A stretch of 38,889 nucleotides of DNA, from positions 1 through 38,889 of the forward strand of contig SFEG01000023.1 in assembly GCA_004558025.1 (NCBI GenBank). The letters run 5' to 3'. This document shows, one piece after another, positions 1 through 6,813 of the stretch. The notes under the pieces are model-generated. The model did no database searches. It had not been told where the DNA came from and saw only the letters and a program-made list of their open reading frames with translations. Each line of letters begins with the position of its first letter. Within the stretch, counting starts at the first letter, position 1. The stretch comes from Clostridiales bacterium (GTDB lineage: Bacteria; Bacillota; Clostridia; Oscillospirales; Oscillospiraceae). A program made the translations under genes and the position numbers.

Positions 1-172
1 TGGCCACCTCTGCTTCACCCAGGGAACGAATATCCTCCCAGGTGATTCCTTTCTCCTGCGCTCGCTGAACCGTTGATATAACGGTACTCCGGGCACAGCC
101 GCAGCTCTCCGCAATGCGGGTGTTGTTGATCCCGAGGCTATGCAGCCGCAGGATCTCTTTGTAATTGGTCAT
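1..172 (-). CDS. IS21-family transposase (IstA-like), N-terminal part, runs off left edge
   Basis: The 57 visible residues start MTNYKEILRLHSLGINNTR and continue with a helix-turn-helix (IAESCGCARSTV). This is the usual N-terminus of IstA, the DDE transposase of IS21-type elements; the catalytic core lies beyond the window edge. The start is fixed by a strong AGGAGG seven bases upstream on the minus strand. Between the gene start and base ~304 the sequence TGTCGG recurs three times (near 231, 271 and 294), in keeping with the multiple terminal repeats of IS21 elements. The IS therefore probably ends around 300-305. Family assignment is from motif recognition; the partner ATPase gene istB is not visible. 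Confidence 0.8.
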   Translation of the reverse strand, partial: MTNYKEILRLHSLGINNTRIAESCGCARSTVISTVQRAQEKGITWEDIRSLGEAEVA

Positions 173-221
173 GTGCAGACCTCCTATAATAGATTCGCAT
201 CTTACGATGCAACTCCATTAT

Positions 222-304
222 ACAGAAGGTGTCGGAGAGGCGGAAAGGGTGTAGGATTTGAGCGGAAGGGGTGTCGGTCTTGCGCGGTCAAACTGTCGGT
301 TCCA
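222..304. mobile_element. Probable terminal region of the IS21-type element
   Basis: Short repeats of the form TGTCGG occur near 231, 271 and 294, all in the leader of the transposase gene. IS21-family ends carry several short repeats of this kind that serve as transposase sites. The exact tip cannot be fixed without the other end or the target duplication; ~304 is chosen because the coding sequence of the interrupted gene can be read from just after it. Confidence 0.45.
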
Positions 305-522
305 TCCCGGCGCATTCAACGATCATCGTCGCGGGCGCACGGGACATGAAAAACCGCTCCTACGGAGTGTGCGCCGCCGTTGCTCTCGGCATGATGCTCG
401 TGGGCGCAGTGGGCATGAACGCGGTCCCGGCGGAATACTTCGGCGTAGTCGAGCGCTTCAGCGTGTTCGCCGCAACCGGCTTTAACGCTTCTCTCGGCAT
501 ACATCTTTACCTGGATAAATAG
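305..522 (+). pseudogene. 3' remnant of a DUF998-like membrane protein gene, cut by the IS
   Basis: The last ~60 residues of an open frame (GVCAAVALGMMLVGAVG, then GVVERFSVFAATGFNASLG) look like the C-terminal two membrane segments of DUF998 proteins, whose family members end in a V-E-R-F-S-V-F motif followed by one last helix. The frame runs back through the IS end with no start codon or ribosome binding site of its own. I infer that the IS inserted inside this gene and that its 5' part lies beyond the left edge. The family call rests on the C-terminal motif only. Confidence 0.6.
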
Positions 523-582
523 TTTGCCGATTCTTTGCCTTCGGCATTTAAAATAACACGATATATGAAAAGAGGAACAATT

Positions 583-1092
583 ATGGATGCAATAGTTTAT
601 ACATCGGAAACCGGCAGCACAAAAAGCTATGCCGAAATGTTATCGCGCTCTACCGGCCTGCCTGTATTCTCGCTCGTTGAAGCGAAGAAAAAGCTCTCGA
701 GCGGCGCGAAGATCATCTATCTCGGCTGGATCATGGCAAGCAGCGTCAAGGGATACTCGGACGCTGCGCGGCGCTTTGACGTAAAGGCAGTGTGCGCCGT
801 CGGCATGGGCAGGACCGGCACTCAGCTCAAGGAGGTCAGGGAAAAGAACAAGATCCCCGACAAAACGCCGCTGTTCACATTGCAGGGCGATTTTGACGTC
901 AAAAAGCTGCACGGTGTTTACCGCGCGATGATGGGGGTCATGGTCAAGACCGTCGGCAAAGCCCTTGCCGATAAGCCCGACCGCACACCGGAAGAGGACG
1001 ATATGCTCGACATGATGCTCACCGGCAGCCCGCGCGTAAAGGCCGAGAATCTTAAAAGCGTGCTTAAGTGGTACGAAGGCGAAAAAGCATGA
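583..1092 (+). CDS. Flavodoxin-like protein
   Basis: A 169-residue protein with the flavodoxin FMN-binding loop near the N-terminus (YTSETGSTKSYAE, residues ~5-17) and the alternating strand/helix pattern of the fold, including IIYLGWIMASSVKG, where family members contact the flavin. Cytosolic electron carriers or redox enzymes are the usual role; no partner is visible. The ATG at 583 is preceded by AGAGGAAC at good spacing, so it is preferred over an earlier in-frame ATG at 535. Its stop overlaps the start of the next gene (ATGA), so the two are translationally coupled. Confidence 0.75.
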   Translation: MDAIVYTSETGSTKSYAEMLSRSTGLPVFSLVEAKKKLSSGAKIIYLGWIMASSVKGYSDAARRFDVKAVCAVGMGRTGTQLKEVREKNKIPDKTPLFTLQGDFDVKKLHGVYRAMMGVMVKTVGKALADKPDRTPEEDDMLDMMLTGSPRVKAENLKSVLKWYEGEKA

Positions 1093-1451
1093 AGCGCCGT
1101 GCACTTATAATCATAAGCTTGCTCGCGATAGTGCTTGCTCTCAGCGTGCTCGGAACGGTAACGATGGCGCTCGGCATAAGCCTGACGGTCATCGCCGACG
1201 TCATAATGAATTCGGGCGAGGCGCTCGTGAAGGCCGTGTCGGACAAGACAGGCAAGGCCTTCGGCAGCGTTAAGATCGCCTTTGACGCGTGCTGCGTCGC
1301 GCTTGCCGTCGCGCTGTCGTTTATCCTGTGCGGCGAGATACTCGAGGTTCGTGAGGGAACGCTCGTCGCCGCGCTTTTGATCGGCGTTTTCGTAAACCTC
1401 TTCGGACGCCTGTTTACCTCGTTTGGAAACGCGGAAAGTCCCGCGGTGTAA
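1089..1451 (+). CDS. Half-length YczE/DUF6198-like membrane protein
   Basis: A 120-residue protein with three likely membrane segments. The stretch ALGISLTVIADVIMNSGEAL, then KTGKAFGSVKI and VREGTLVAALLIG, matches the C-terminal half of YczE/YitT-like (DUF6198) proteins, which normally have about 200 residues and a duplicated membrane unit. The N-terminal half is absent. The start is unambiguous because the ATG overlaps the flavodoxin stop codon. Either a natural short form or the survivor of a deletion that joined it to the flavodoxin gene. Function of the family is unknown. Confidence 0.65.
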   Translation: MKRRALIIISLLAIVLALSVLGTVTMALGISLTVIADVIMNSGEALVKAVSDKTGKAFGSVKIAFDACCVALAVALSFILCGEILEVREGTLVAALLIGVFVNLFGRLFTSFGNAESPAV

Positions 1452-1470
1452 TAGTGTAATGTAAAATGAA

Positions 1471-1496
1471 AATCCCGTCCGAAGGACGGGATTTTT
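1471..1496 (+). terminator. Rho-independent terminator after the flavodoxin/DUF6198 pair
   Basis: Perfect stem AATCCCGTCC / GGACGGGATT with a GAAG loop, followed by T5. Confidence 0.9.
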
Positions 1497-1499
1497 GCA

Positions 1500-1720
1500 G
1501 TCTGTCGAAAAACCTATGCTGTCGAGATAATACTACCGCGCAGCAGGGGAGCTCGAGGGGGCAAAGGCCCCGCTCGAAATCGGATTATAGCCATCAAAAA
1601 AGTCTGATCTATCAGACTTTTTGACGAGCGTAGCGAGATTTTTCGTGAAAATTTATTTTCACAAAAAATGTGGCGTTTTTGTAGAGTGCAAAAAAGTCAC
1701 AGACTTTTTTGAGACGCTGA
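1500..1720 (+). repeat. Dispersed hairpin-rich repeat, copy 1
   Basis: This otherwise gene-free stretch aligns end to end with 6376-6662. Shared blocks include CCGCGCAGC, a GATTATA-CCATCAAAAA segment and a near-identical ~55-base block from ACTTTTTGACGAGC to AATGTGGCGTT. It holds at least four hairpins: TCGAG..GGGGC/GCCCC..CTCGA near 1551-1576, AAGTCTGA/TCAGACTT at 1599-1620, GTGAAAAT/ATTTTCAC at 1645-1662, and AAAAAAGTC/GACTTTTTT at 1690-1710. No convincing open frame is present. Paired changes between the copies suggest a structure maintained in RNA. Confidence 0.75.
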
Positions 1721-1722
1721 AA

Positions 1723-1749
1723 AAATCCCGTCCGAAGGACAGGATTTTT
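1723..1749 (-). terminator. Terminator of the TetR-family gene
   Basis: Read on the minus strand, the stem GTCC-TTCG-GGAC extends outward with one G.U pair and ends in T6. On the plus strand the same position is a C.A mismatch, so it fits the minus-strand gene. It differs by one base from the terminator at 1471, so the repeat between them is flanked by near-identical hairpins. Confidence 0.8.
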
Positions 1750-1754
1750 CATAT

Positions 1755-2336
1755 TTACGATTGCAGAAGCTTATCAAACGAGCCGATTATGTTGTCGCTT
1801 ATGCTGCCGGTCAGAGCATTGTTGTAGTTGCAGATGAATGTTCCCGCGATGAGGATCATCATGCCCTCGGCCTCGCGAAAACCGACCTCGTCGCCGTAAA
1901 TGCGCTTGAGGCACTGCTCCATTATCCGCCGCCACTCGGCAAATTCCTCTTTTATGAGCTCGGCCACGCGCTCGTTATAGTGCGCTAAGACATAGGTCTG
2001 CGTCGTTGCGTTAGGGCGCTGCTCGCCGACCTTCCCGCGGGCGACGTAGCTCATGAACGCGTTCATGTAGTCAGCGTTCGAGGCGTAGTCTTTTCGGTCA
2101 TGCTCATGAAACCAGGCGACGCATTTTTCGCTCATATAGTCGCGTGTGTAGCGCACATAGCTTATGAGCAGCTCCTCCTTGCTGTCAAAGTAATTTAAGA
2201 GTTTTGCGTGGCTCATTTTCGCCTCGGCGGCGATATCGCGCAGCGATACGTTCGTGAGCGGCTTGCGGTCTATGCAGCGCTGAAACGCCATGAGTATGTC
2301 CATTCTGACGGCTTCTTTATCAACGATAAGGGGCAT
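1755..2336 (-). CDS. TetR/AcrR-family transcriptional regulator
   Basis: A 193-residue protein with the TetR-type DNA-binding domain at residues ~10-60 (NVSLRDIAAEAKMSHAKLLNYFDSKEEL, the recognition helix and conserved YF-S-KEEL end) and a helical ligand domain. The start at 2336 is chosen because AAAGGAGA lies eight bases upstream; the frame stays open further but without a better site. It is divergent from the metallo-hydrolase gene, and a palindrome sits between them, so the natural reading is repression of both promoters until a small ligand binds. Ligand unknown. Confidence 0.85.
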   Translation of the reverse strand: MPLIVDKEAVRMDILMAFQRCIDRKPLTNVSLRDIAAEAKMSHAKLLNYFDSKEELLISYVRYTRDYMSEKCVAWFHEHDRKDYASNADYMNAFMSYVARGKVGEQRPNATTQTYVLAHYNERVAELIKEEFAEWRRIMEQCLKRIYGDEVGFREAEGMMILIAGTFICNYNNALTGSISDNIIGSFDKLLQS

Positions 2337-2352
2337 TTTGTCTCCTTTGCTG

Positions 2353-2396
2353 TTTACAATTCTGAGAGTTTGTGATAATATATTACCACTTGGTAA
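2353..2396 (+). promoter_or_regulatory. Promoter and TetR-type operator of the hydrolase gene
   Basis: TTTACA (2353-2358), 17 bases, TAATAT (2376-2381). Immediately downstream is the inverted repeat TTACCA-CT-TGGTAA (2383-2396), positioned to block RNA polymerase. It is probably bound by the neighbouring TetR-family protein; the minus-strand promoter of that gene would overlap it. Confidence 0.65.
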
Positions 2397-2424
2397 GCGA
2401 AAAATCCATAGGGGGAGAAGAAAA

Positions 2425-3282
2425 ATGGCGGACGAGAGATCGACCATAAAAATTCATGTTCTTCACTGCGGAAGCATGCTCGTTTCAAAGTCTGTGCCGT
2501 ACGGCGGCGGAGTGAACCTCAAAAACGCGCGGCGCGGCGTGTTCGACAGGGAAAGCAAGCGAGTCGAGCTTCCTGTCTCGGCGTATCTTATAGAGCATCC
2601 GAAGGGAAAGGTGCTCATCGACACGGGCTGGAGCAGGGAAATAAGCCCCGACGGCGTGTATGACGAGAAGGCGGCAAAAAGCCGGATGCCCGGCTACCTC
2701 GCTGCATTTTACCACCCCTGGGTCGAAAAAGGCAAGACCGTTGTCGAGCAATTGGCCGCAATGGGCATAGCTCCCGAGGATATCGATATTGTCGTTTTGA
2801 CGCACCTTGACGCAGACCACGTCAGCGGTCTGCGCTCTGTGAAAAACGCACGGCGCATCCTGCTTCCGGAGGAAGAAGGATGGTGGACTATCCGCACGGT
2901 GTATAGGCTACGTCAGCCGGAGAGCATGCGAGCGGGCATACCAATCGAGCACTTCTGGTTCAAGGGCACGATGGACGGGCCGCTGTGGTGGTCGTACGAC
3001 CTTTTCGGCGACGAGACGATAAAGCTCGTGTGTCTGCCCGGCCATACCGACGGGCAGGTTGGCGTAAAGATCAAAAACGGCAGAAAATTCGTCGTTCTGA
3101 CCTCGGATGCCGCGTTTTCCGAACGCTCGTGGCGCGAGAAGATACTGCCCGGCTACGGCTTTAACGAAAAGGCCATGCTCAAATCCTTTGCCTGGATAGA
3201 GGAGCAGGCAAACGACCCCGACTGCGTCGCCGTCATCGCAAACCACGATCCCGACGTCAAGCCTCAGGTAATTGAGCTATAG
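2425..3282 (+). CDS. Metallo-beta-lactamase-fold hydrolase, N-acyl-homoserine-lactonase-like
   Basis: A 285-residue protein of the MBL superfamily. The metal-binding motif is THLDADH (residues ~122-128), with a later metal histidine in LPGHTDGQ and a C-terminal ANHD. The compact N-terminal half and the GKVLIDTGWS strand are those of lactonase-type members such as AiiA, which open lactone rings. The actual substrate cannot be read; calling it quorum quenching would be speculation. ATG 2425 follows GGGGGAGAAG. It ends 26 bases inside the 3' end of tcdA on the other strand. Regulation by the divergent TetR-type gene is likely. Confidence 0.75.
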   Translation: MADERSTIKIHVLHCGSMLVSKSVPYGGGVNLKNARRGVFDRESKRVELPVSAYLIEHPKGKVLIDTGWSREISPDGVYDEKAAKSRMPGYLAAFYHPWVEKGKTVVEQLAAMGIAPEDIDIVVLTHLDADHVSGLRSVKNARRILLPEEEGWWTIRTVYRLRQPESMRAGIPIEHFWFKGTMDGPLWWSYDLFGDETIKLVCLPGHTDGQVGVKIKNGRKFVVLTSDAAFSERSWREKILPGYGFNEKAMLKSFAWIEEQANDPDCVAVIANHDPDVKPQVIEL

Positions 3283-3973
3283 ATAATACGACGTGCTGAC
3301 ACAGGAGAAGCCCCGCGCTTGCCGGTACCCACACCAGCGAGCCGGGCACGCTCCTGCGGCCGGGGGGCGGAGCCTCGAATTGCTCGGCCTTCATCGCCTC
3401 CTCGGGCGAGAAAACAACATCGTGATGCTCGATACCGAGCTTGTGCAGCTCCCTGCGAACTACTCTTGCCAGCGGACAGCCGCCGGTTTTTTTTATGTCG
3501 CACAGCGTGAGCCTCTGCGCGTCGCACTTGTTGCCTGTGCCGAGGGCGGAGATTATGGGTATATTGCGCTCCTTTGCCTCGCGTATGAGGTCGACCTTGC
3601 AGGAAACAAGGTCGATGCAGTCGACGATGTAGTCGTAATCGGCGAAAAAGTCCTCGCGGCTCGCGGCCTCATAGCGGCCGACGATCGTGCGCACGTTGAT
3701 ATCGGGGTTTATATCCTCGATGCGGCGGCGCAGCACCTCGGCCTTGGGCATGTCAAGGGTCGAAGACAGGGCGCACAGCTGACGGTTTATGTTGCTCAGC
3801 CCCACGGTGTCCTGATCTATAAGCGTAAGATGCCCCACGCCGCTTCGCGCGAGCGCCTCGGCGCACCATGAGCCCACGCCGCCGAGACCGAACACGGCAA
3901 CATGCGCGTTTTTAAGTCTTTCCATCGCCTCGGCTCCGAGGAGCATTTCGGCGCGTATCGTTCTTTCGTTCAT
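3257..3973 (-). CDS. tcdA: tRNA threonylcarbamoyladenosine dehydratase (TcdA/CsdL)
   Basis: A 238-residue ThiF/MoeB/E1-like ATP-dependent enzyme. The nucleotide loop VFGLGGVGSW lies at residues ~30-39, the acidic strand is LIDQDTVGLSNINRQ, and DYIVDCIDLVSCK follows. TcdA cyclises t6A to ct6A at position 37 of ANN-decoding tRNAs. The early start (MNERTIRAEMLLG) is typical of the family, and CGGAGAT precedes it; the longer open frame upstream includes the terminator of the next gene and is rejected. Family members lacking the tRNA role exist, so the specific call is likely rather than certain. Confidence 0.85.
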   Translation of the reverse strand: MNERTIRAEMLLGAEAMERLKNAHVAVFGLGGVGSWCAEALARSGVGHLTLIDQDTVGLSNINRQLCALSSTLDMPKAEVLRRRIEDINPDINVRTIVGRYEAASREDFFADYDYIVDCIDLVSCKVDLIREAKERNIPIISALGTGNKCDAQRLTLCDIKKTGGCPLARVVRRELHKLGIEHHDVVFSPEEAMKAEQFEAPPPGRRSVPGSLVWVPASAGLLLCQHVVLSIAQLPEA

Positions 3974-3992
3974 TATGATATCTCCGATAAGT

Positions 3993-4021
3993 AAAGGCCG
4001 TTCCATTTCGGAACGGCCTTT
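3993..4021 (-). terminator. Terminator of the foldase gene
   Basis: Stem AAAGGCCGTTCC / GGAACGGCCTTT, perfect over 12 pairs, just after the minus-strand foldase stop and just before tcdA. Confidence 0.8.
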
Positions 4022-4034
4022 GATGCTTTCTGAA

Positions 4035-5336
4035 TCAGATGCCGACGTAACGTGCCGAGCCGGTGAAGGAGCCCTCATAGGCTGCGGTGACGTTGCTGAA
4101 AACATGCTCGTTCCACTCGCTGAGCACATCCTGCTTGAGGAGATTCTCGGCGATGTAGTCGCAGTAGTTCTGATCGCCGCTCTCCTCGGTGGGAGCCTGA
4201 TTGTTGTCGCGCTTTGTGAACACGACTACATAGCTGCCGGTGCTGCCGTCGACGACGGTCGTGTCGCCGGAAACGCGGTCGGCACTCTTGAGCCACTCGG
4301 AAATGTCGGACTCGACGGAGGAGCCGGCAAGATCGGTCTGCTCCTTGATCTCGGCGTCAGCGACGGCGGCCTTTGCCGCGTCTGCGAGGGAGGCGCCGTC
4401 GTTTACCGCCTTGAGTATAGCCTCTGCGGTGGTGTGGGCTGCTGCCTTTGCCTCGTCGGTGGGCTCGGAGGCGTGATCGTGCGCATCCTCGCTCTCGTCC
4501 TCGGAGTGGACATGCTCCTCGACCTCGGCCGCTACGAGGTAGTAGCTGTAGGTGAACTTATCGTAGCTGTCCTTAACGGAATCGTACTTTGCGGCGAGCT
4601 CCTCGGCGGTGTAGGTCTCGGCGTCGGTGATGCCGGTCTGGACCTTTGCTGCGAGGGACTGGAGCTTCATGATATCGCGGGCAACGGACTCATTGCAGCC
4701 GCGGCCGTAGTTTGCGGCGAGGAACTTGCTGACGCTGCCGTAGTTATTGGTCTTTGCTGTCTCGGCGATGGAGTCTATGGTCTCGTCGATCTCCTTGAGA
4801 TCGTCGTCGTCAAGCTTTATATCGTGCTGTCCGGCATATGCCTCATAGGCTGCCAGCTGAGTAAGCTGAGATTCGGTAGCATCGCGGAAATAATCATCCC
4901 AGGTGTAGCTTTCGTTCTCATCCGCGTCCTCGTTCGGATTCATGGAGCACTGCTGCTCGTCGAGAGGCTTGGAGGTGTCAAGTCCCAAAAGGGAGATGTA
5001 GTCGCCGTAGGTGTTCACAAGGCTGATGTACTGCATATGATATACATAGTTGCACTCTGCCACGGAAAAGCTGCGGTCGCCTGCGGAGATGGTCGTGCCG
5101 TCCTCGAGGGAGACCTCGGTGTTCTTCACCGTCAGACCGTCAAGCGATCTGTACAGCGCGCCGGAGTTGAGGTAGATGGCAAAGCCGAAGAAGACGACGA
5201 TGGCAACGCCCACGATGATCCATCTGATCTTCTGCTTTTTCTGCTTGGCAGCTTCCTTCTGCGCATTGATGTCCTTGGCGTAGGAGCCCTCGCTGCGAGC
5301 GGTCTGCCTGTTTTTTCTTTCGGTTGATGCACTCAT
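4035..5336 (-). CDS. Membrane-anchored SurA/PrsA-like foldase (probable peptidyl-prolyl isomerase family)
   Basis: A 433-residue protein: a basic lysine/glutamine-rich cytosolic start, one membrane helix at ~39-56 (IRWIIVGVAIVVFFGFAIYL), then a large extracytoplasmic part. The layout (helical SurA-N-like region ~110-240, a parvulin-like segment, C-terminal return to helices) resembles PrsA/SurA foldases that help exported proteins fold. The parvulin core is not clear, so isomerase activity is uncertain. Residues ~264-285 form an acidic, histidine-rich insert (HVHSEDESEDAHDH) that could bind metal. GGAAGAT precedes the ATG. It has its own promoter, divergent from the phosphoesterase. Confidence 0.65.
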   Translation of the reverse strand: MSASTERKNRQTARSEGSYAKDINAQKEAAKQKKQKIRWIIVGVAIVVFFGFAIYLNSGALYRSLDGLTVKNTEVSLEDGTTISAGDRSFSVAECNYVYHMQYISLVNTYGDYISLLGLDTSKPLDEQQCSMNPNEDADENESYTWDDYFRDATESQLTQLAAYEAYAGQHDIKLDDDDLKEIDETIDSIAETAKTNNYGSVSKFLAANYGRGCNESVARDIMKLQSLAAKVQTGITDAETYTAEELAAKYDSVKDSYDKFTYSYYLVAAEVEEHVHSEDESEDAHDHASEPTDEAKAAAHTTAEAILKAVNDGASLADAAKAAVADAEIKEQTDLAGSSVESDISEWLKSADRVSGDTTVVDGSTGSYVVVFTKRDNNQAPTEESGDQNYCDYIAENLLKQDVLSEWNEHVFSNVTAAYEGSFTGSARYVGI

Positions 5337-5400
5337 GTCTTATCTTCCTTTTTCAAAAAGTGATATTATGAAAATTGTAAATTTTCGAAGTGATTTATAC

Positions 5401-5429
5401 ATTATACCCCAAGCGGGCGATTGTTTCAA
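5401..5429 (-). promoter_or_regulatory. Sigma-A promoter of the foldase gene
   Basis: On the minus strand TTGAAA (5429-5424), 17 bases, TATAAT (5406-5401). The ~60-base leader contains an inverted repeat GAAAAT/ATTTTC. Confidence 0.8.
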
Positions 5430-5437
5430 TAGCAAAG

Positions 5438-5466
5438 TTGCGGCTTTGGCCGCATTGTGATACAAT
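5438..5466 (+). promoter_or_regulatory. Promoter of the metallophosphoesterase gene
   Basis: TTGCGG (5438-5443), 17 bases, TACAAT (5461-5466), back to back with the foldase promoter. Confidence 0.65.
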
Positions 5467-5501
5467 TACCGCGACAATAAACTTTATCACGAGGCAAAGC
5501 A

Positions 5502-6359
5502 TTGAAAACTAAGGGCAAAAAACACAGAGGACGCGGCTGCCTGACGGCGCTTATCGTCGTTGCGCTCATCGCGGCATTCTGCGCATTTATAATAAAGGAG
5601 AGCAGAGACGAGCTTGAGATAAGCCGCTATGAGGTCGCATCGTCAAAGCTTTCGGAGAGCTTTGACGGCTTTACGATAGTGCAGCTTTCCGACCTGCACG
5701 GCGCTCAGTTCGGCGAAGACGGCACGGAGCTTGTCGATAAGGTCAGGGAGCTTGAGCCCGATATAATCGCGCTTACCGGCGACTTTGTCACCGACGAGGG
5801 CGACCTTGAGGCGGTGGAAAAGCTCGCGCCGCGCCTTACGGAGATCTGCCCCGTCTACTTTGTCAGCGGAAACCACGAGTTCGGCTCGGGTCTTGCGGCC
5901 GAGGTGCGGAACATTATGGAGTCTGCCGGCGTAAAATATCTCAGCAACGAATATCTGACGATAAGCCGCGGAGAGGACCACATCCTCCTCGGCGGGGTAG
6001 AGGATCCCAACGCCTACGCCGATATGCTCACGCCCGAGGAGCTTGCGCAGAAGATGAACGAAGCGTCTCCCTCGGCGTTCAAGATCCTGCTCGGGCACCG
6101 CAACTACTGGATGGAAAAGTACCCCGAGCTGCCCGTTGACCTTGTTTTATGCGGCCATGCGCACGGAGGCCTTGTCCGCATACCCGGCGCCGGCGGCCTT
6201 ATCGGCACCGACCGGCACCTGTTCCCCGACTTTGTCGATGGCGAATTCAATAACGGCAATTACACAATGATCGTCTCGCGCGGCCTCGGAAATTCCGTGC
6301 CCATCCCGCGCATTTTCAACCGCCCCGAGATCGTCTGCGTCACGCTGAGAGCCGAGTAA
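5502..6359 (+). CDS. Membrane-anchored metallophosphoesterase (YkuE-like)
   Basis: A 285-residue protein with a signal anchor at residues ~13-31 and a calcineurin-like phosphoesterase domain: VQLSDLHG (metal Asp and His), LTGDF, SGNHEFG and CGHAHGG are the family's metal motifs in order. YkuE-like members act at the outer membrane face, for example on lipid pyrophosphates; the substrate here is unknown. The only well-placed start is TTG at 5502, behind GAGGCAAAG; no ATG lies near. The next region downstream is the second copy of the dispersed repeat. Confidence 0.85.
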   Translation: MKTKGKKHRGRGCLTALIVVALIAAFCAFIIKESRDELEISRYEVASSKLSESFDGFTIVQLSDLHGAQFGEDGTELVDKVRELEPDIIALTGDFVTDEGDLEAVEKLAPRLTEICPVYFVSGNHEFGSGLAAEVRNIMESAGVKYLSNEYLTISRGEDHILLGGVEDPNAYADMLTPEELAQKMNEASPSAFKILLGHRNYWMEKYPELPVDLVLCGHAHGGLVRIPGAGGLIGTDRHLFPDFVDGEFNNGNYTMIVSRGLGNSVPIPRIFNRPEIVCVTLRAE

Positions 6360-6375
6360 AAATTATTTTAGATCA

Positions 6376-6662
6376 GACTGTCAAAAGACTCTGCTGCTGA
6401 AGAAAGATAACCGCGCAGCGGGGGAGTTTGAGGGGTAGCGAAGCGGCGGCGCGGGAGTGAATGACATGCCGGTGGCATGTCAGAGCCGTGCCGTGACCGA
6501 GCCGCAGCGAGAAAAGGCCCGCCTCAAGTTTGATTATATCCATCAAAAATGTCCGGTACGGACTTTTTGACGAGCACAGCGAGATTTTTCGTGAAAATTT
6601 ATTTTTACAAAAAATGTGGCGTTACAGCATGTGAAAAAGTTCCCGACTTTTTTATATGCTGT
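6376..6662 (+). repeat. Dispersed hairpin-rich repeat, copy 2, with an internal insert
   Basis: Homologous to 1500-1720. The central arm is replaced by ~75 extra bases that start inside a TTGAGG/CCTCAA stem and contain a perfect GACATGCC/GGCATGTC hairpin (6463-6481). The other hairpins are kept: GTCCG/CGGAC at ~6551-6563, GTGAAAAT/ATTTTTAC at 6591-6608, and an A/T-rich stem ending AGCAT..ATGCT at ~6626-6661. Stem sequences differ from copy 1 while pairing is preserved, including a G.U pair that works only in plus-strand RNA. No gene was found in it. Confidence 0.75.
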
Positions 6663-6721
6663 CATGTTTCCATACCCTGCGGCATATACTGAAAGTATGC
6701 TGAAAAATGAGGTGATCCGAT

Positions 6722-6784
6722 ATGGGAACAGATATTGACGATATGATATTCGGAGATTACGATCCCGGTCCGAGCGACCGGTAA
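6722..6784 (+). CDS. Possible 20-residue small protein
   Basis: A short frame (MGTDIDDMIFGDYDPGPSDR) with a good Shine-Dalgarno (GAGGTGAT, eight bases upstream) and a terminator directly after its stop. It is strongly acidic, with five aspartates, and ends in DPGPSDR. I do not recognise it. A TATACT near 6685 could be a -10 box. Only the signals around it support translation; it may instead be chance. Confidence 0.4.
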   Translation: MGTDIDDMIFGDYDPGPSDR

Positions 6785-6813
6785 AAAACGGCCTGCATTG
6801 CAGGTCGTTTTTT
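6783..6813. terminator. Bidirectional terminator
   Basis: A run of A, stem AACGGCCTGCA / TGCAGGTCGTT with one internal G.T pair, then T6. It serves the histidine kinase gene from the right and the small frame from the left. Confidence 0.8.

Noticed and set aside
1621..1827. 68-codon open frame across repeat copy 1
   Set aside because: It crosses several hairpins and a terminator, has no ribosome site, and is not preserved in repeat copy 2.
2425..3282. Firm assignment as a quorum-quenching lactonase
   Set aside because: The metal motif is shared by many MBL hydrolases; substrate cannot be read from the sequence.
3975..5327. 450-codon open frame on the plus strand opposite the foldase gene
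   Set aside because: Valine/leucine/glycine-rich translation without domains; it mirrors a well-supported minus-strand gene with promoter, ribosome site and terminator.
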